DNA of 64,000 bases from Streptomyces roseoverticillatus (GCF_000719265.1 NZ_JOFL01000001.1:124001-188000); one strand, 5' to 3'. Positions 51,979-60,760 are shown, numbered from the stretch's first letter. A program made the numbers and translations. The notes: a model not told the origin generated them from the letters alone.

Positions 51979-53523
51979 ATGCGGAAATGGCTGCCGCTCG
52001 TCGCGGTGTGCCTGGGGACGTTCATGCTGCTCGTGGACGTGACGATCGTCGTCGTGGCACTCCCCGACATGGCCGAGAGCCTGCGCACCTCGTTCGCGGA
52101 CCTGCAGTGGGTGATGGACGTCTACGCGCTCGCGCTCGCCGCGCTGCTGCTGGGCGTCGGCTCCCTCGCGGACCGGATCGGCCACCGCCAGGTGTACGTG
52201 GCGGGCCTCGTGCTCTTCGCCCTGGCCTCACTGGCCTGCGGGCTGGCGACCGGCCCGCAGGCGCTGATCGTCTTCCGCGGCGTCCAGGGCATCGGCGGTG
52301 CCGCGATGCTCGCGACGACGACGGCCCTGATCAGCAGCATCTACCACGGCAGGGACCGCGGCGTGGCGTTCGGCGCGTGGGGCGCGGTCAGCGGGGCCGC
52401 CTCGGCGGCCGGGCCGATCATGGGCGGGCTGCTGACCGAGCACCTGGACTGGCGCTGGATCTTCTTCGTGAACCTGCCCATCAGCGTGCTGGCCATCGTG
52501 ATGACGCTGCGGTTCGTCGCCGCGGCGCCGCCCCGCCGGGGCCGCGGCGTGGACCTGCCCGGCCTGGCCGCGTTCACCGTGGCGGCGGGCGCCGCCACGT
52601 ACGCGCTGATCAAGGGCAACGACTACGGCTGGACGTCGGCCGCCACGCTGGGGCTCTTCGGGCTCGCCGCGGTCGCGCTGGTCGCGTTCCTGCTGATCGA
52701 GACGCGCCGCGAGCAGCCGCTGCTGGACCTGTCCCTGTTCCGCGGGGCGTCGTTCTCGGGCCTCATGGTGGCCGCGGTGCTGCTGTCCGTCGCCGCGTTC
52801 TCCTACCTCGCCTACACCTCGCTGTGGCTGCAGTCCGTCCGCGGCATGGGGCCGGTCGCGGCGGGCCTCACGTGCCTGCCCATGAGTGCGGCGGCGTTCG
52901 TCGTCGCCTCGCTGGCCGGGCGCTTCCTGCACGACGTCTCCCCGCGCTGGACCATCGGCGCCGGGCTGCTGCTGATCGGCGCGGGCGCGTTCCTCCAGGC
53001 GACGGTGGACGCGGGCTCGACGTGGACCGTCCTCGTGCCGGGCCTCGCGGTGACCGGCATCGGCGTCGGCATCGCCACGCCCATGCTGGCGTCCGCGGCG
53101 ATGGCCTCCGTCGCGCCGGAGCGCGGCGGGATGGCCAGCGGCGCCGTCAACACCGCGCGCCAGCTCGGCAACGCCCTGGGCATCGCCGTCCTGGGCGTCG
53201 TCTTCCACGCCGGGCTGGCGGGCGCGCTCCGCGACAAGGGCGCGGGGGCCGTCGCCGACCCCTCCGCCACCGCCGACGCGCTCGCGGGCGGCCAGGCCGG
53301 CGCGGTCGTCGCGCGCGTGGCCCCCGCACAGCGGGAGCTGCTCGGGCAGCTCGTGCACGAGGCCTTCGCGGCCGGACTGCGCCAGACGTTCCTCGTCTCC
53401 GGCTCGCTGGGGATCCTGGGCGGGCTGGTGGCGCTCGCCCTGGTCCGCCGCCCCGCGAAGCCGGCCGCGCCCCGGCCGCAGCAGGACCGGGCGGCCCGGG
53501 CGGTGCCGGCCGGCCGCGGCTGA
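51979..53523 (+). CDS. DHA2-family MFS exporter (14 TM)
   Basis: 514 residues with about 14 membrane segments. The EmrB/QacA motifs are visible: LLVDVTIVVVALPDM (motif D1), GVGSLADRIGHRQVY (motif A) and GPIMGGLL (motif C). Such exporters pump drugs, dyes or metabolites by proton antiport. ATG 51979 follows GGAGG. It is controlled by the divergent Lrp regulator and lies 129 bp before the decarboxylase gene on the same strand. Confidence 0.93.
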   Translation: MRKWLPLVAVCLGTFMLLVDVTIVVVALPDMAESLRTSFADLQWVMDVYALALAALLLGVGSLADRIGHRQVYVAGLVLFALASLACGLATGPQALIVFRGVQGIGGAAMLATTTALISSIYHGRDRGVAFGAWGAVSGAASAAGPIMGGLLTEHLDWRWIFFVNLPISVLAIVMTLRFVAAAPPRRGRGVDLPGLAAFTVAAGAATYALIKGNDYGWTSAATLGLFGLAAVALVAFLLIETRREQPLLDLSLFRGASFSGLMVAAVLLSVAAFSYLAYTSLWLQSVRGMGPVAAGLTCLPMSAAAFVVASLAGRFLHDVSPRWTIGAGLLLIGAGAFLQATVDAGSTWTVLVPGLAVTGIGVGIATPMLASAAMASVAPERGGMASGAVNTARQLGNALGIAVLGVVFHAGLAGALRDKGAGAVADPSATADALAGGQAGAVVARVAPAQRELLGQLVHEAFAAGLRQTFLVSGSLGILGGLVALALVRRPAKPAAPRPQQDRAARAVPAGRG

Positions 53524-53652
53524 TTCGGGCTCCTGCGGCCTTACGGAACGGCCCACTACGGTCGGACGTCCGACGCACGACCGGCGTACGGGGCGGGTGT
53601 TCCCGTGCGCCGGTGCGGCGTCGTTCCAGGTCCGATCGACGAAGGGACGACC

Positions 53653-54930
53653 ATGGTCAAGCCCGGCCCGGCCGCAGCGCTCGAAGCGCGGTACCAGAAC
53701 TCGTTCGGCCGCGCGGCCGGTTATCTGCCGCGCAACCGCAAGGCGGTCGACGCGTGGCTGACGGAGTTCGTGGCCAAGGCCCGGAAGCGGACGGCGGACC
53801 ACGTCGATTCCGTGAAGCAGCTGGAGGCACTCCTCAACAGCGACAAGGTCCTCAAGGACCTTGTGAACCAGATGATCGACCAGGCGCAGAAGCTCGACCC
53901 GCAGCAGAAGCACAAGCACGTCAAGAGCATCGACGAGATGCTGAACTGTCTCGACGAGATCACGGTGACCGCGCCGGAGTACCGCCTGGATCCGAATGAG
54001 CGGGTCTTCTTCCCCATGTCCGCCCTGTTCTGCTACATGATGGCGACGCAGGCGGGCTGGGATGCCTTCCGCAACGAGCAGTTCAACGACAAGCTCCTGG
54101 GCGTCCTGTCCGCCTGGTGCGCGTTCCTGGACAGCCCGGAGAGCCGCTACGTCCTCAACGAGGGCCCGGACGGCTGGCTGTGCCAGGCCGCGTACGAGCA
54201 GAACAAGCTCTACGAGTTCGTCATCCCCGAACCCGGCGCCCTCTACGGCGGATTCGTGTCCTTCAACGCCTTCTTCAACCGGCACATCAAGCCGGAATTC
54301 CGCCCCAACGGCGCCAAGGACGACCCGCGGGCGATCGTCTCGCCCAACGACGGTTCGGTGGTGCGGTTCCTCTCGGGCGTCCAGGAGGACGCCGACATCA
54401 CGCTCAAGGGCCAGCCGTACTCGCTCCGCAGGATGCTGGGCGGCTACGAGCACACGGACCGGTTCGTCGGGGGCGACGTCTTCCAGTCCTTCCTCTCCGG
54501 GGCGAACTACCACCGCTGGCACGCGCCGGTCGACGGGATCGTCAAGCACGTCGAGAAGATCCCCGGGCTGATGTTCAGCGAGCTGCAGACGGACAAGGTG
54601 GACGACAGCGCCGGCACGCTCTCGCAGGGCTACCAGGCGAACGTCAACACCCGCGGGCTGGTGGTCATCGAGAGCACCGTCCCCGACATCGGCCTGGTGT
54701 GCGTCATCCCCGTCGGAATCACGGAGATCTCGTCGGTCCGCTTCAGCGTCACCGAGGGCGACCGGGTCACCCGGGGCGACGAGCTCGGCTACTTCAGCTA
54801 CGGCGGGTCGAGCATGGCCCTGGTCTTCGAGCCGGGCAAGGTCGGCTTCACCGTGCCGAACAACACGATCGAGACCGCCGACGACGGCGCTCCCATCTTC
54901 GTCAACAGCAGGATCGCGACCGCCAAGTGA
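53653..54930 (+). CDS. Phosphatidylserine decarboxylase-like enzyme (PsiD-type)
   Basis: 425 residues. An N-terminal PSD-associated domain (about 25-165) precedes the PSD fold (175-420). The self-cleavage site that makes the pyruvoyl group is GGSS in FSYGGSSMALVF, in place of the LGST of classical enzymes. This layout, without a membrane anchor, is that of aromatic L-amino-acid decarboxylases related to fungal PsiD rather than lipid-making Psd. It is probably a soluble amino-acid decarboxylase. The adjacent exporter and Lrp regulator fit amine formation and export. Confidence 0.85.
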   Translation: MVKPGPAAALEARYQNSFGRAAGYLPRNRKAVDAWLTEFVAKARKRTADHVDSVKQLEALLNSDKVLKDLVNQMIDQAQKLDPQQKHKHVKSIDEMLNCLDEITVTAPEYRLDPNERVFFPMSALFCYMMATQAGWDAFRNEQFNDKLLGVLSAWCAFLDSPESRYVLNEGPDGWLCQAAYEQNKLYEFVIPEPGALYGGFVSFNAFFNRHIKPEFRPNGAKDDPRAIVSPNDGSVVRFLSGVQEDADITLKGQPYSLRRMLGGYEHTDRFVGGDVFQSFLSGANYHRWHAPVDGIVKHVEKIPGLMFSELQTDKVDDSAGTLSQGYQANVNTRGLVVIESTVPDIGLVCVIPVGITEISSVRFSVTEGDRVTRGDELGYFSYGGSSMALVFEPGKVGFTVPNNTIETADDGAPIFVNSRIATAK

Positions 54931-54939
54931 CGTGGTGAA

Positions 54940-54971
54940 GCGGCGCCCCGCCGGCGAGGGCGGGGCGCCGC
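54940..54971. terminator. Bidirectional terminator
   Basis: GCGGCGCCCCGCC (54940-54952) pairs perfectly with GGCGGGGCGCCGC (54959-54971), a 13-bp stem with a 6-base loop. It lies between the convergent decarboxylase and ferritin-like genes and would end both transcripts. Confidence 0.8.
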
Positions 54972-54990
54972 AACGCGCTGCCCTGACGAT

Positions 54991-56328
54991 TCAGCGGGGC
55001 AGATCCGGCAACGCGGGAAGCAGACCGATCTGCCGCTGCACCCCGTCGTCGCCGCCCAGCTCCGGAAAGTGGGCGAGCAGGGCGGTGCACCGCTCCACGA
55101 GCTCGGTCTTCGGCTCCTTGGCGAACTGGTGGAACTGGAACGGCGGGCCGGCGTGGACGAGATCCTGCGGCGGGGTCTTAAGGTCGTCCGCCGTCAGCGG
55201 GGTGCGTACCAGGAGGTCCGCGACCGGGTACAGCACTCCCTGCATCACGGCGATGAAGGCCCGTTCCAGCCCGTACCGGCGGTCCTTGGTGAACGCGTCC
55301 TTGTCCGTGGGCGGGGCGGCCGCCATCGGCGCTTCGTAGATGGCGTCGAGCAGGGCCAGGACGTAGCAGTAGACGGCGTTGGAGAGCACCATCAGGTCCC
55401 GGACCGGGCTCGTGTCCTTGAGCAGGTCGATGCCCGGGTCGTCGAGCACCGGCCAGATGACTTCCTTGCTGTCGATCGTGAACTTCTGCACGCCGTTGTC
55501 GTCGACGACGACGCCGATGCCGTTGAGGCCCTTCTTGATGTCGCTGAACTTGGTGTAGTGGGACGCCTGCTGCTTCCCGATCTCCGGCGGAGGGTACGCG
55601 TTCGCCGGGTCGCGGACGATCGGGTCGGGCAGGTAGCCGTGGTCGTCCCACGCGCCCTCGCCCTGGTCGACGATGACCTCCATGGCCTGCAGGGCGGTGT
55701 CCTCGCTGACGATGAGGCGGGGTCCGTCGGAGCCGCCGTTCTGGTTCCAGTACCCCCGGTGGTACTGGTACTTCCACAGATTCTCCCTGGCCTGATCCCA
55801 GTCGATGCGCTCGTCCTTCGCGGCCTCGCTGCTGAGGAAGCGGATGCCCTTCTCGATGCGCCGGTAGAACTCGCCGAGGGACAGGTAGGGGCGGACGGCC
55901 GCGGGCATCGGGGGCCGGACGCCCTCCGGCTCCTCGATCCCCCGGAAGATGTCGATCTGGTCCGTGGACAGGCGGCGCAGGTGCAGCATGAGCTCGGGGA
56001 CGCGCCCCGCCATGGGTTCCGGGTACTTCGGGATGAACTGCTGGTCGTAGCAGCGGAATTCAGCGCCCTTCCCGATCGCCACCAGGAGGTTGCGCACGTT
56101 CGTCAGGTGGAGCATCTCCTCGATCGCGATGCCGGTCATCAGACGCTGGGCCGACGCCCCGGCGGCCCACTGGGAGTAGCCGCGCGTCTTGATCGAGTAC
56201 GTGGCGTAGAGGTAGATCGGGATCGTGGACAGCTCGACGTGCGCCGCGGCCTTCAGATGGTCGGCCAGGTCCTGGATGGTGGCGATGTCCTGGTCCGCTT
56301 CCACGGCGAACGATGAGAAGGCGGTCAT
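54991..56328 (-). CDS. VioB-type ferritin-like protein
   Basis: 445 residues. The first half carries the ferritin-like/iminophenylpyruvate dimer synthase domain: HLKAAAHVELSTIPIYLYATYS and GIAIEEMLHLTNVRNLLVAIG with the Glu-Glu-x-x-His metal motif. This domain occurs in VioB/RebD-like enzymes that couple indole-imine units, and also in uncharacterised proteins. The second half is unassigned. ATG 56328 overlaps the stop of the DUF2063 gene (ATGA), so it is the last gene of the MNIO operon. Its link to peptide modification is inferred from context. Confidence 0.85.
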   Translation of the reverse strand: MTAFSSFAVEADQDIATIQDLADHLKAAAHVELSTIPIYLYATYSIKTRGYSQWAAGASAQRLMTGIAIEEMLHLTNVRNLLVAIGKGAEFRCYDQQFIPKYPEPMAGRVPELMLHLRRLSTDQIDIFRGIEEPEGVRPPMPAAVRPYLSLGEFYRRIEKGIRFLSSEAAKDERIDWDQARENLWKYQYHRGYWNQNGGSDGPRLIVSEDTALQAMEVIVDQGEGAWDDHGYLPDPIVRDPANAYPPPEIGKQQASHYTKFSDIKKGLNGIGVVVDDNGVQKFTIDSKEVIWPVLDDPGIDLLKDTSPVRDLMVLSNAVYCYVLALLDAIYEAPMAAAPPTDKDAFTKDRRYGLERAFIAVMQGVLYPVADLLVRTPLTADDLKTPPQDLVHAGPPFQFHQFAKEPKTELVERCTALLAHFPELGGDDGVQRQIGLLPALPDLPR

Positions 56329-56984
56329 GCGGCGTCCTCCTGGTGTGAGTGCAGTCGGTCGTACGCCGCCCGGCTCAGCTCCCGGGTGACGACCGTGTAG
56401 TCGCGGCGGGTGACGGCGAGGCGGACCGGGCGCGGGGCGGGGGGCCCGGGGTCCCGGCCGCGGCGGACCTCGGTGAAGTAGGCGTGCACGGGCGCGCAGG
56501 CCAGGAACAGCCTCAGGGGCGGGGCGTCGCCCGCGCCGTCCTCCGGGCCGGGCGCGTCCAGGACCTCGCTGAAGACCCGCTCGAAGCGGACCAGGTCGAT
56601 GAGCAGGTCGATCCACGGCTCCCGCTCGGCGCCGGGCGCGGAGTCCGGCCGTGTGCGGGAGAGGTGGCCGGCGAATCCGTCGCTCAGGCCGGCCAGGGTG
56701 GGCGAGCGCGAAGGGTGTTCTTCCAGGTAGGCCAGCGCGAACCCGTCGAAGATCTCCCGGCCGAGCAGGTGCGCCGACCCCGGGTGCAGGCCGCGCATGC
56801 ACTCCGCGAGGCGCAGCCGGTAGCCCTGCTGGTGGATGCGCAGGCGTTCGCGCGCGGACAGGCGGCGGGAGGCGGTCACCACGTCACCGGGTGCGTACGG
56901 GCCGGGCGCGTACGGGTCGAGGATGGCGGACTGCATCCAGCGCTGGGTGGCCGCGAGACCCGGCCCGCGGATGCCGTCAGCCAT
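56325..56984 (-). CDS. DUF2063 protein (MNIO partner)
   Basis: 219 residues of the DUF2063 family (putative DNA-binding name, now known as partner proteins of DUF692 oxidases such as TglI, MbnC or HvfC). The N-terminal helix pattern [10 protein letters not shown] and [23 protein letters not shown]-like EHPSRSP and the C-terminal beta segment fit. It overlaps the MNIO gene stop by 8 bp and the ferritin-like start by 4 bp. It probably binds the leader region of the peptide and presents it to the oxidase. Confidence 0.88.
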   Translation of the reverse strand: MADGIRGPGLAATQRWMQSAILDPYAPGPYAPGDVVTASRRLSARERLRIHQQGYRLRLAECMRGLHPGSAHLLGREIFDGFALAYLEEHPSRSPTLAGLSDGFAGHLSRTRPDSAPGAEREPWIDLLIDLVRFERVFSEVLDAPGPEDGAGDAPPLRLFLACAPVHAYFTEVRRGRDPGPPAPRPVRLAVTRRDYTVVTRELSRAAYDRLHSHQEDAA

Positions 56985-57840
56985 GCCCGCTCCCGGTCGT
57001 GACGGCCGCCACGGACTCGGCGACGGCCCGCGCCCGGTCCAGCTCGGCCATCAGCTCGGGGAACGGCGGCAGTTTGTCGTCCCGTTCGAGCAGGGTGGAC
57101 ACCCCTCCCCCGGTGAGCTCCACCGCCGTGCGGTACAGCTCCCAGACGGGCTCGGCCACGGGGGCGTCGTGCGTGTCGATGATGTGCGTGCCGTGGTCGG
57201 TGTGGCCCGCCAAGTGCATCTGGACGACACGCTCGTGCGGCAGCGCCCGCAGGTACGCCTCCGGGTCGAAGTCGTGGTTGTACGCCGAGACGTGGACGTT
57301 GTTGACGTCGAGGAGCAGCCCGCAGTCCGCTTCCTCCGCCAGCCGGGCCAGGAACTCCCACTCGGTGAGCGTGGACGCGCGGAACTCCACGTAGCTGCTG
57401 GGGTTCTCCAGGATCAGCGGCCGTTCCAGCACGTCCTGGACGATCCGGGCCCGGCCCGTGACGTGGGCGAGCGTCTCCTCGGTGAAGGGCAGCGGCAGCA
57501 GGTCGTGCGTGTTGATGCCCAGCACGCCCGTCCAGCAGACGTGGTCGGACACCCACGGCGCGTCCACGTCGTCGGCGAGCCGCTTCAGGCGGCGCAGGTA
57601 GCCGGAGTCGAGCGGGTCGGTGCTGCCGATGGACAGCGACACGCCGTGCAGGACCACGGGGTAGCGGTCCGTGATCTCCTCCAGCGCCTGCCGCCGGCCG
57701 CCGTGGCAGTCGAGGAAGTTCTCGGAGATGATCTCGAAGAAGCCTACGGGGGGCAGGTGTTCGCGGATGTACGGGAGGTGAGGTGTCCGCAGGCCCGCTC
57801 CGAATCCGAGGCGTGGCGTGCCGAGCCGGGGCTCACTCAC
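56977..57840 (-). CDS. DUF692 multinuclear non-heme iron oxidase (MNIO)
   Basis: 287 residues, a TIM-barrel oxidase of the DUF692 family (MbnB, TglH, ChrH, HvfB type) that uses two or three iron ions to modify Cys in peptides. Metal ligands are visible: FEIISENFL (Glu), [12 protein letters not shown] (His), VSDHVCW (Asp, His), [10 protein letters not shown] (Glu), [15 protein letters not shown] (Asp, Asn, His), and [21 protein letters not shown] (His, Asp, His). GTG 57840 overlaps the Cys-rich gene by 8 bp, giving tight coupling. Confidence 0.93.
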   Translation of the reverse strand: MSEPRLGTPRLGFGAGLRTPHLPYIREHLPPVGFFEIISENFLDCHGGRRQALEEITDRYPVVLHGVSLSIGSTDPLDSGYLRRLKRLADDVDAPWVSDHVCWTGVLGINTHDLLPLPFTEETLAHVTGRARIVQDVLERPLILENPSSYVEFRASTLTEWEFLARLAEEADCGLLLDVNNVHVSAYNHDFDPEAYLRALPHERVVQMHLAGHTDHGTHIIDTHDAPVAEPVWELYRTAVELTGGGVSTLLERDDKLPPFPELMAELDRARAVAESVAAVTTGSGHG

Positions 57841-58315
57841 GGTCGTCCCTCGCGCTCCGGCCGTGCCCCTGCCCCTCCTGCGGCTGCTGCATGTAGTCGT
57901 AGTGCGGCATCCGGTCGTCCGGGATGCCCTGCCCCGGGGCCGGGCCGAACGCCTTGCCCGCCGCGTACATGCGGGCCTCGAAGAGGCGGCGGGCCTGCTT
58001 CCAGACGCTCTTGCCCTTGAGAGGCCCGGCCGAGAAGACCCTGCTCTCGTTGATCGGGCTGGCGCAGCTGCCGTTGTACCGGCAGTCCTGCTCGCCGGGG
58101 TGGAACTGCTCGTAGTCCGTGCCCGCGTAGCCGCAGCCGCCCTGGCCGCGGCAGGACCCCTCGCCGTGACAGACGTGGAAGACGGTGGCGCACGTGCCGG
58201 TCCCGGCCATCGGTGCGTTTCCCGAAGCGTCCAGGCCGGCGCAGGAGTTGAGTCCCATGCAGACGTGCAGCTCCCTCGGGACCTCCTGGGGGAGCGGGGC
58301 GGGTTCGTCGCGCAT
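57833..58315 (-). CDS. Cys-rich CX5C-repeat protein, putative MNIO substrate
   Basis: 160 residues with eight Cys at 19, 25, 42, 49, 55, 61, 78 and 84. They form repeated CX5C units (CMGLNSC, CHGEGSC, CRGQGGC, CRYNGSC), with His before several and a shared Cys linking two. No signal peptide is present; the N-terminus is PRE-like and charged, and the last 70 residues are a basic helix plus an acidic tail. ATG 58315 has AAAGGAA 10 bp upstream. Position directly before the MNIO and DUF2063 genes makes it the likely substrate, modified on Cys, possibly to bind copper or another metal. Confidence 0.8.
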   Translation of the reverse strand: MRDEPAPLPQEVPRELHVCMGLNSCAGLDASGNAPMAGTGTCATVFHVCHGEGSCRGQGGCGYAGTDYEQFHPGEQDCRYNGSCASPINESRVFSAGPLKGKSVWKQARRLFEARMYAAGKAFGPAPGQGIPDDRMPHYDYMQQPQEGQGHGRSARDDRE

Positions 58316-58452
58316 GACGGTCGTTCCTTTCGGCTCGACGACGAAAGGGCATACCTTTGCAGCACCGTCCGGAGGGACGGGAGGGAGCGATCCGGCCACG
58401 GCCGGACGCCCCGGAGGTTTCCGGCCAAGGGCGACTTGGCCTGCGGGCCGCG
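58316..58452 (-). promoter_or_regulatory. Promoter region of the MNIO operon
   Basis: 137 bp between the PaaX-type gene and the Cys-rich gene, both leftward. It is the only place for a dedicated promoter. An ACGAAAGGGCATACC stretch (58341-58355) is more AT-rich; I see no certain -35/-10 or metal-sensor box. Confidence 0.35.
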
Positions 58453-59307
58453 TCACGCACTGCTCTCGGAGATGACCCCTTCCGCGTACGCGATGACGGG
58501 CGGCCCGAAGTGCGCGTACGTCCGGCCGACCGCGGCCAGGAGCGCGGGCAGGGACCAGTCGTCCGGGAGGAGTTCGGGCGGCAGGCCGGGCGGGGTCCGG
58601 AGGGTGTCGGTCAGGCTGCCGCCGAAGAGCCGCGCGTAGGCCGCGAGGGCGGCGGCGCTCGGCCCGGGCGGCACCGGCTGCCCGGCGATGGCGGCCAGGA
58701 GGCGCGCGGTGTGCTCGCGGTAGCGGCGGTCGAGCTCGGCGAGCTCCCAGGCGCGGTGGGCGACCTCGGCGGCGTCGGCGGTGGAGAGTTCGACGCGCCC
58801 GAAGTAGACGGTCCCCTCCTCGGGGGGTCCGCCGAGCTCGGCGAGCAGGTGGTCGCGGCGGTCGGCCGGCGAGATGAGGACGCCGGGCTGCATGAGGCCG
58901 TAGCGGGCCAGGGAGGCGGCGCGGCGCAGCCGGTCGCGGTAGGCGCGCCGCGCTTCCGGGACGGTGTAGAAGACGGCGTGGAAGAAGCCGTCCCAGGGCG
59001 GGGGTTCGGGGCGGCCGTGGCGGACCTGGCGGAAGGACTCCAGGAAGGCGCCGGCGAGGTGGTAGTCGGCGCCGCGGCCGCGGGGGGTCGCGGCGATGAG
59101 GCCGTCCCGGCGCATGCGGGCGATGAGGGACCGGGCTGCCGCGGGGGTGAGGCCCACGTCTGTGAGCAGCCGCACCAGCGCGACGCCGGGCATCTCCTCG
59201 CGGCCGGCCACTCCGTAGAGGAACGGCACCAGGGCGACGTTGGCTCCGCGCGAGACGCTCGCACCCTCCTGACGACCTGTTACTCTCTCGTTCACGATCG
59301 TGAGCAT
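58453..59307 (-). CDS. PaaX-like transcriptional regulator
   Basis: 284 residues. A winged helix lies at about 30-95 (LVRLLTDVGLTPAAARSLIARMRRDGLI), followed by the PaaX central and C-terminal domains (DGFFHAVFYTVPEARRAYRDRLRR, LGGPPEEGTVYFGRV). The longest start, ATG 59307, has no ribosome site; the true start may lie within the first 30 codons. It is divergent from a membrane-protein gene and overlaps a TCACGATCGTGA palindrome. It lies 137 bp upstream of the MNIO operon on the same strand and may also affect it. Confidence 0.82.
   Translation of the reverse strand: MLTIVNERVTGRQEGASVSRGANVALVPFLYGVAGREEMPGVALVRLLTDVGLTPAAARSLIARMRRDGLIAATPRGRGADYHLAGAFLESFRQVRHGRPEPPPWDGFFHAVFYTVPEARRAYRDRLRRAASLARYGLMQPGVLISPADRRDHLLAELGGPPEEGTVYFGRVELSTADAAEVAHRAWELAELDRRYREHTARLLAAIAGQPVPPGPSAAALAAYARLFGGSLTDTLRTPPGLPPELLPDDWSLPALLAAVGRTYAHFGPPVIAYAEGVISESSA
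59292..59303. promoter_or_regulatory. Palindromic operator candidate
   Basis: TCACGATCGTGA is a perfect 12-bp palindrome at the very start of the PaaX-like gene, 62-73 bp upstream of the divergent membrane-protein ATG. It is a plausible autoregulatory site for the PaaX-like protein. Confidence 0.45.
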
Positions 59308-59364
59308 ATGCGATACAGATCAAAAATGCATGTGGGTACCAAGAAAGATGAACGGGGCGGGAAA

Positions 59365-60090
59365 ATGACGAACGCGCACGTCGCCGGTGAGAACGGCAAG
59401 AGAAGCGGCGGGGCCAAGGGGCTGATGAACTGGGGGCCGGCGATCCTGTTCGGCGTGATCCTGCCGTTCGTCACCTACGGAATGCTCACCGACCACGGCG
59501 TGAGCCAGGTGAACGCGCTGCTGCTGATCACGCTGTGGCCCGCCGTCGAGACGCTGCTGCACCTGGCGATCAGGCGCCGGGTCGACGAGTTCGGCATGAT
59601 GATGCTGGCCCTGATGCTGCTCGGCGCGCTGAGCGCGGTGGCGTACAACAGCACCGAGCTGATGTTCATCAAGGAATCGGCGATCACGGGTCTGCTGGGG
59701 CTGGCGTTCCTGGGCAGCCTGGCGATGCGCCGGCCGGCGATGTTCTACCTGGGCCGCAAGTTCGGCACGGACGGCTCCCCCGAGGGCGTGGCCCGCTGGA
59801 ACGGCCTGTGGGAGTTCCCGGGCTTCCGCCGCATGCAGTACCTGCTGACGTCGGTGTGGGGCGCCGGCTTCCTGCTGGAGGCGGCGATCCGCGTGGCGCT
59901 CACGTACGTGCTGCCGACCAAGGCCATGGTGCTGGTGAACAACCTGTTCCCGCTCGTGGTGATCGCGGCGCTGGTCACCTGGACGACGGTGATGGGCAAG
60001 CGCGGCCGCGCCCGGTCGGCGGCGGCCCAGGCCGCGGTGCGGGCGGCGGAGACGGCGGAGGGCGCGCCCGCGGTGCAGAGCGCGGCGTAA
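59365..60090 (+). CDS. VC0807-like integral membrane protein
   Basis: 241 residues with six membrane segments (about 22-42, 47-66, 75-95, 100-120, 160-185, 190-212). Features are FGVILPFVTYGMLTDHGVSQVNALLLITLWPAVETLL and FPGFRRMQYLLTSVWGAGFLLEAAIRV, the pattern of VC0807-type proteins of unknown function. ATG 59365 is used; ATG 59326 would add 13 residues. It is divergent from the PaaX-like gene and probably regulated by it. Confidence 0.8.
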   Translation: MTNAHVAGENGKRSGGAKGLMNWGPAILFGVILPFVTYGMLTDHGVSQVNALLLITLWPAVETLLHLAIRRRVDEFGMMMLALMLLGALSAVAYNSTELMFIKESAITGLLGLAFLGSLAMRRPAMFYLGRKFGTDGSPEGVARWNGLWEFPGFRRMQYLLTSVWGAGFLLEAAIRVALTYVLPTKAMVLVNNLFPLVVIAALVTWTTVMGKRGRARSAAAQAAVRAAETAEGAPAVQSAA

Positions 60091-60125
60091 GGCGTAAGCA
60101 GCAGTCCTGCTCCCAACCGGTCCGT

Positions 60126-60160
60126 GGCGCCCGGCTCGGCTTGCCGCCGGGCCGGGCGCC
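60126..60160. terminator. Bidirectional terminator
   Basis: GGCGCCCGGCTCGGC (60126-60140) pairs with GCCGGGCCGGGCGCC (60146-60160) with one G-T wobble and a 5-base loop. It lies between the convergent membrane-protein and truncated lipase genes. Confidence 0.7.
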
Positions 60161-60177
60161 GCGCGGTGGGGGGCGGC

Positions 60178-60663
60178 TCAGGCCTTGAGGGCGGACGCCA
60201 CCTGCGTCAGCAGTCCGGCGTCGGTCAGGAACCCGAGGTGCGTCTCGCAGGGCACCAGGGTGTTGACCGCCCCCTGCAGCGGCGTGCTCGTGAAGGGGTT
60301 GATCACCCCGTCGCACGGCGAGTACCAGGTGCGGTAGTCCACGGCGCCGGGCGTCTCGTCGCCCGACGCGAGTCTCTTCAGGAAGTCGGAGCCGGGCGAC
60401 ATCTCCTGGCAGGAGACGGACAGCACGGTGCAGAGCCCGGCGATGTACGTGCCGTGGTGGGGCGCCGCCAGCGAGGCCATGTGCTTGATGTCCGCGGCGC
60501 CGCCCAGCTCCTTCGCGTACCAGAGCGAGACCAGGCCGCCCATGGAGTGGTTGACGATGTCGACCTTCTCGGCCCCGGTGCCGGCCTTCACCTTCGCGAC
60601 GAAGGCGGCGAGGCCCTGGGCACTCGACTTGTTCGAGCCGAAGAAGTCGTAGGAGTAGTTGAA
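60178..60663 (-). pseudogene. Triacylglycerol lipase, 5' end removed by IS element
   Basis: The C-terminal 161 residues of a secreted class-2 lipase (EstA/LipA type). The serine is in VNHSMGG, and Asp and His are probably in SPCDGVINP and ETHLGFL, so the triad remains. The frame begins abruptly at FNYSYDFFGSN exactly where the IS element ends (60660-60664). About 120 N-terminal residues, including the signal peptide, are gone, and no copy of them is found on the other side of the element. It cannot be expressed as an enzyme. Confidence 0.85.
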
Positions 60664-60760
60664 TCCTCCCCTCCCTGAAGGGAGGGGATTCCTGGCTCAG
60701 GCCGCCTCCTGGAGCGGCGCTCCAGGAGGTCTTGCGCCATCAGCACCAGCCGGGGTGAGA
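60660..60760 (-). ncRNA. Possible omega RNA (reRNA) at the right end
   Basis: In TnpB elements a guide RNA is made from the 3' end of tnpB plus the right-end hairpin, with the guide taken from flanking DNA. Here the hairpin 60668-60687 follows the tnpB stop by about 10 bp. The guide would therefore be read from lipase sequence. This is predicted from family knowledge only. Confidence 0.35.
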
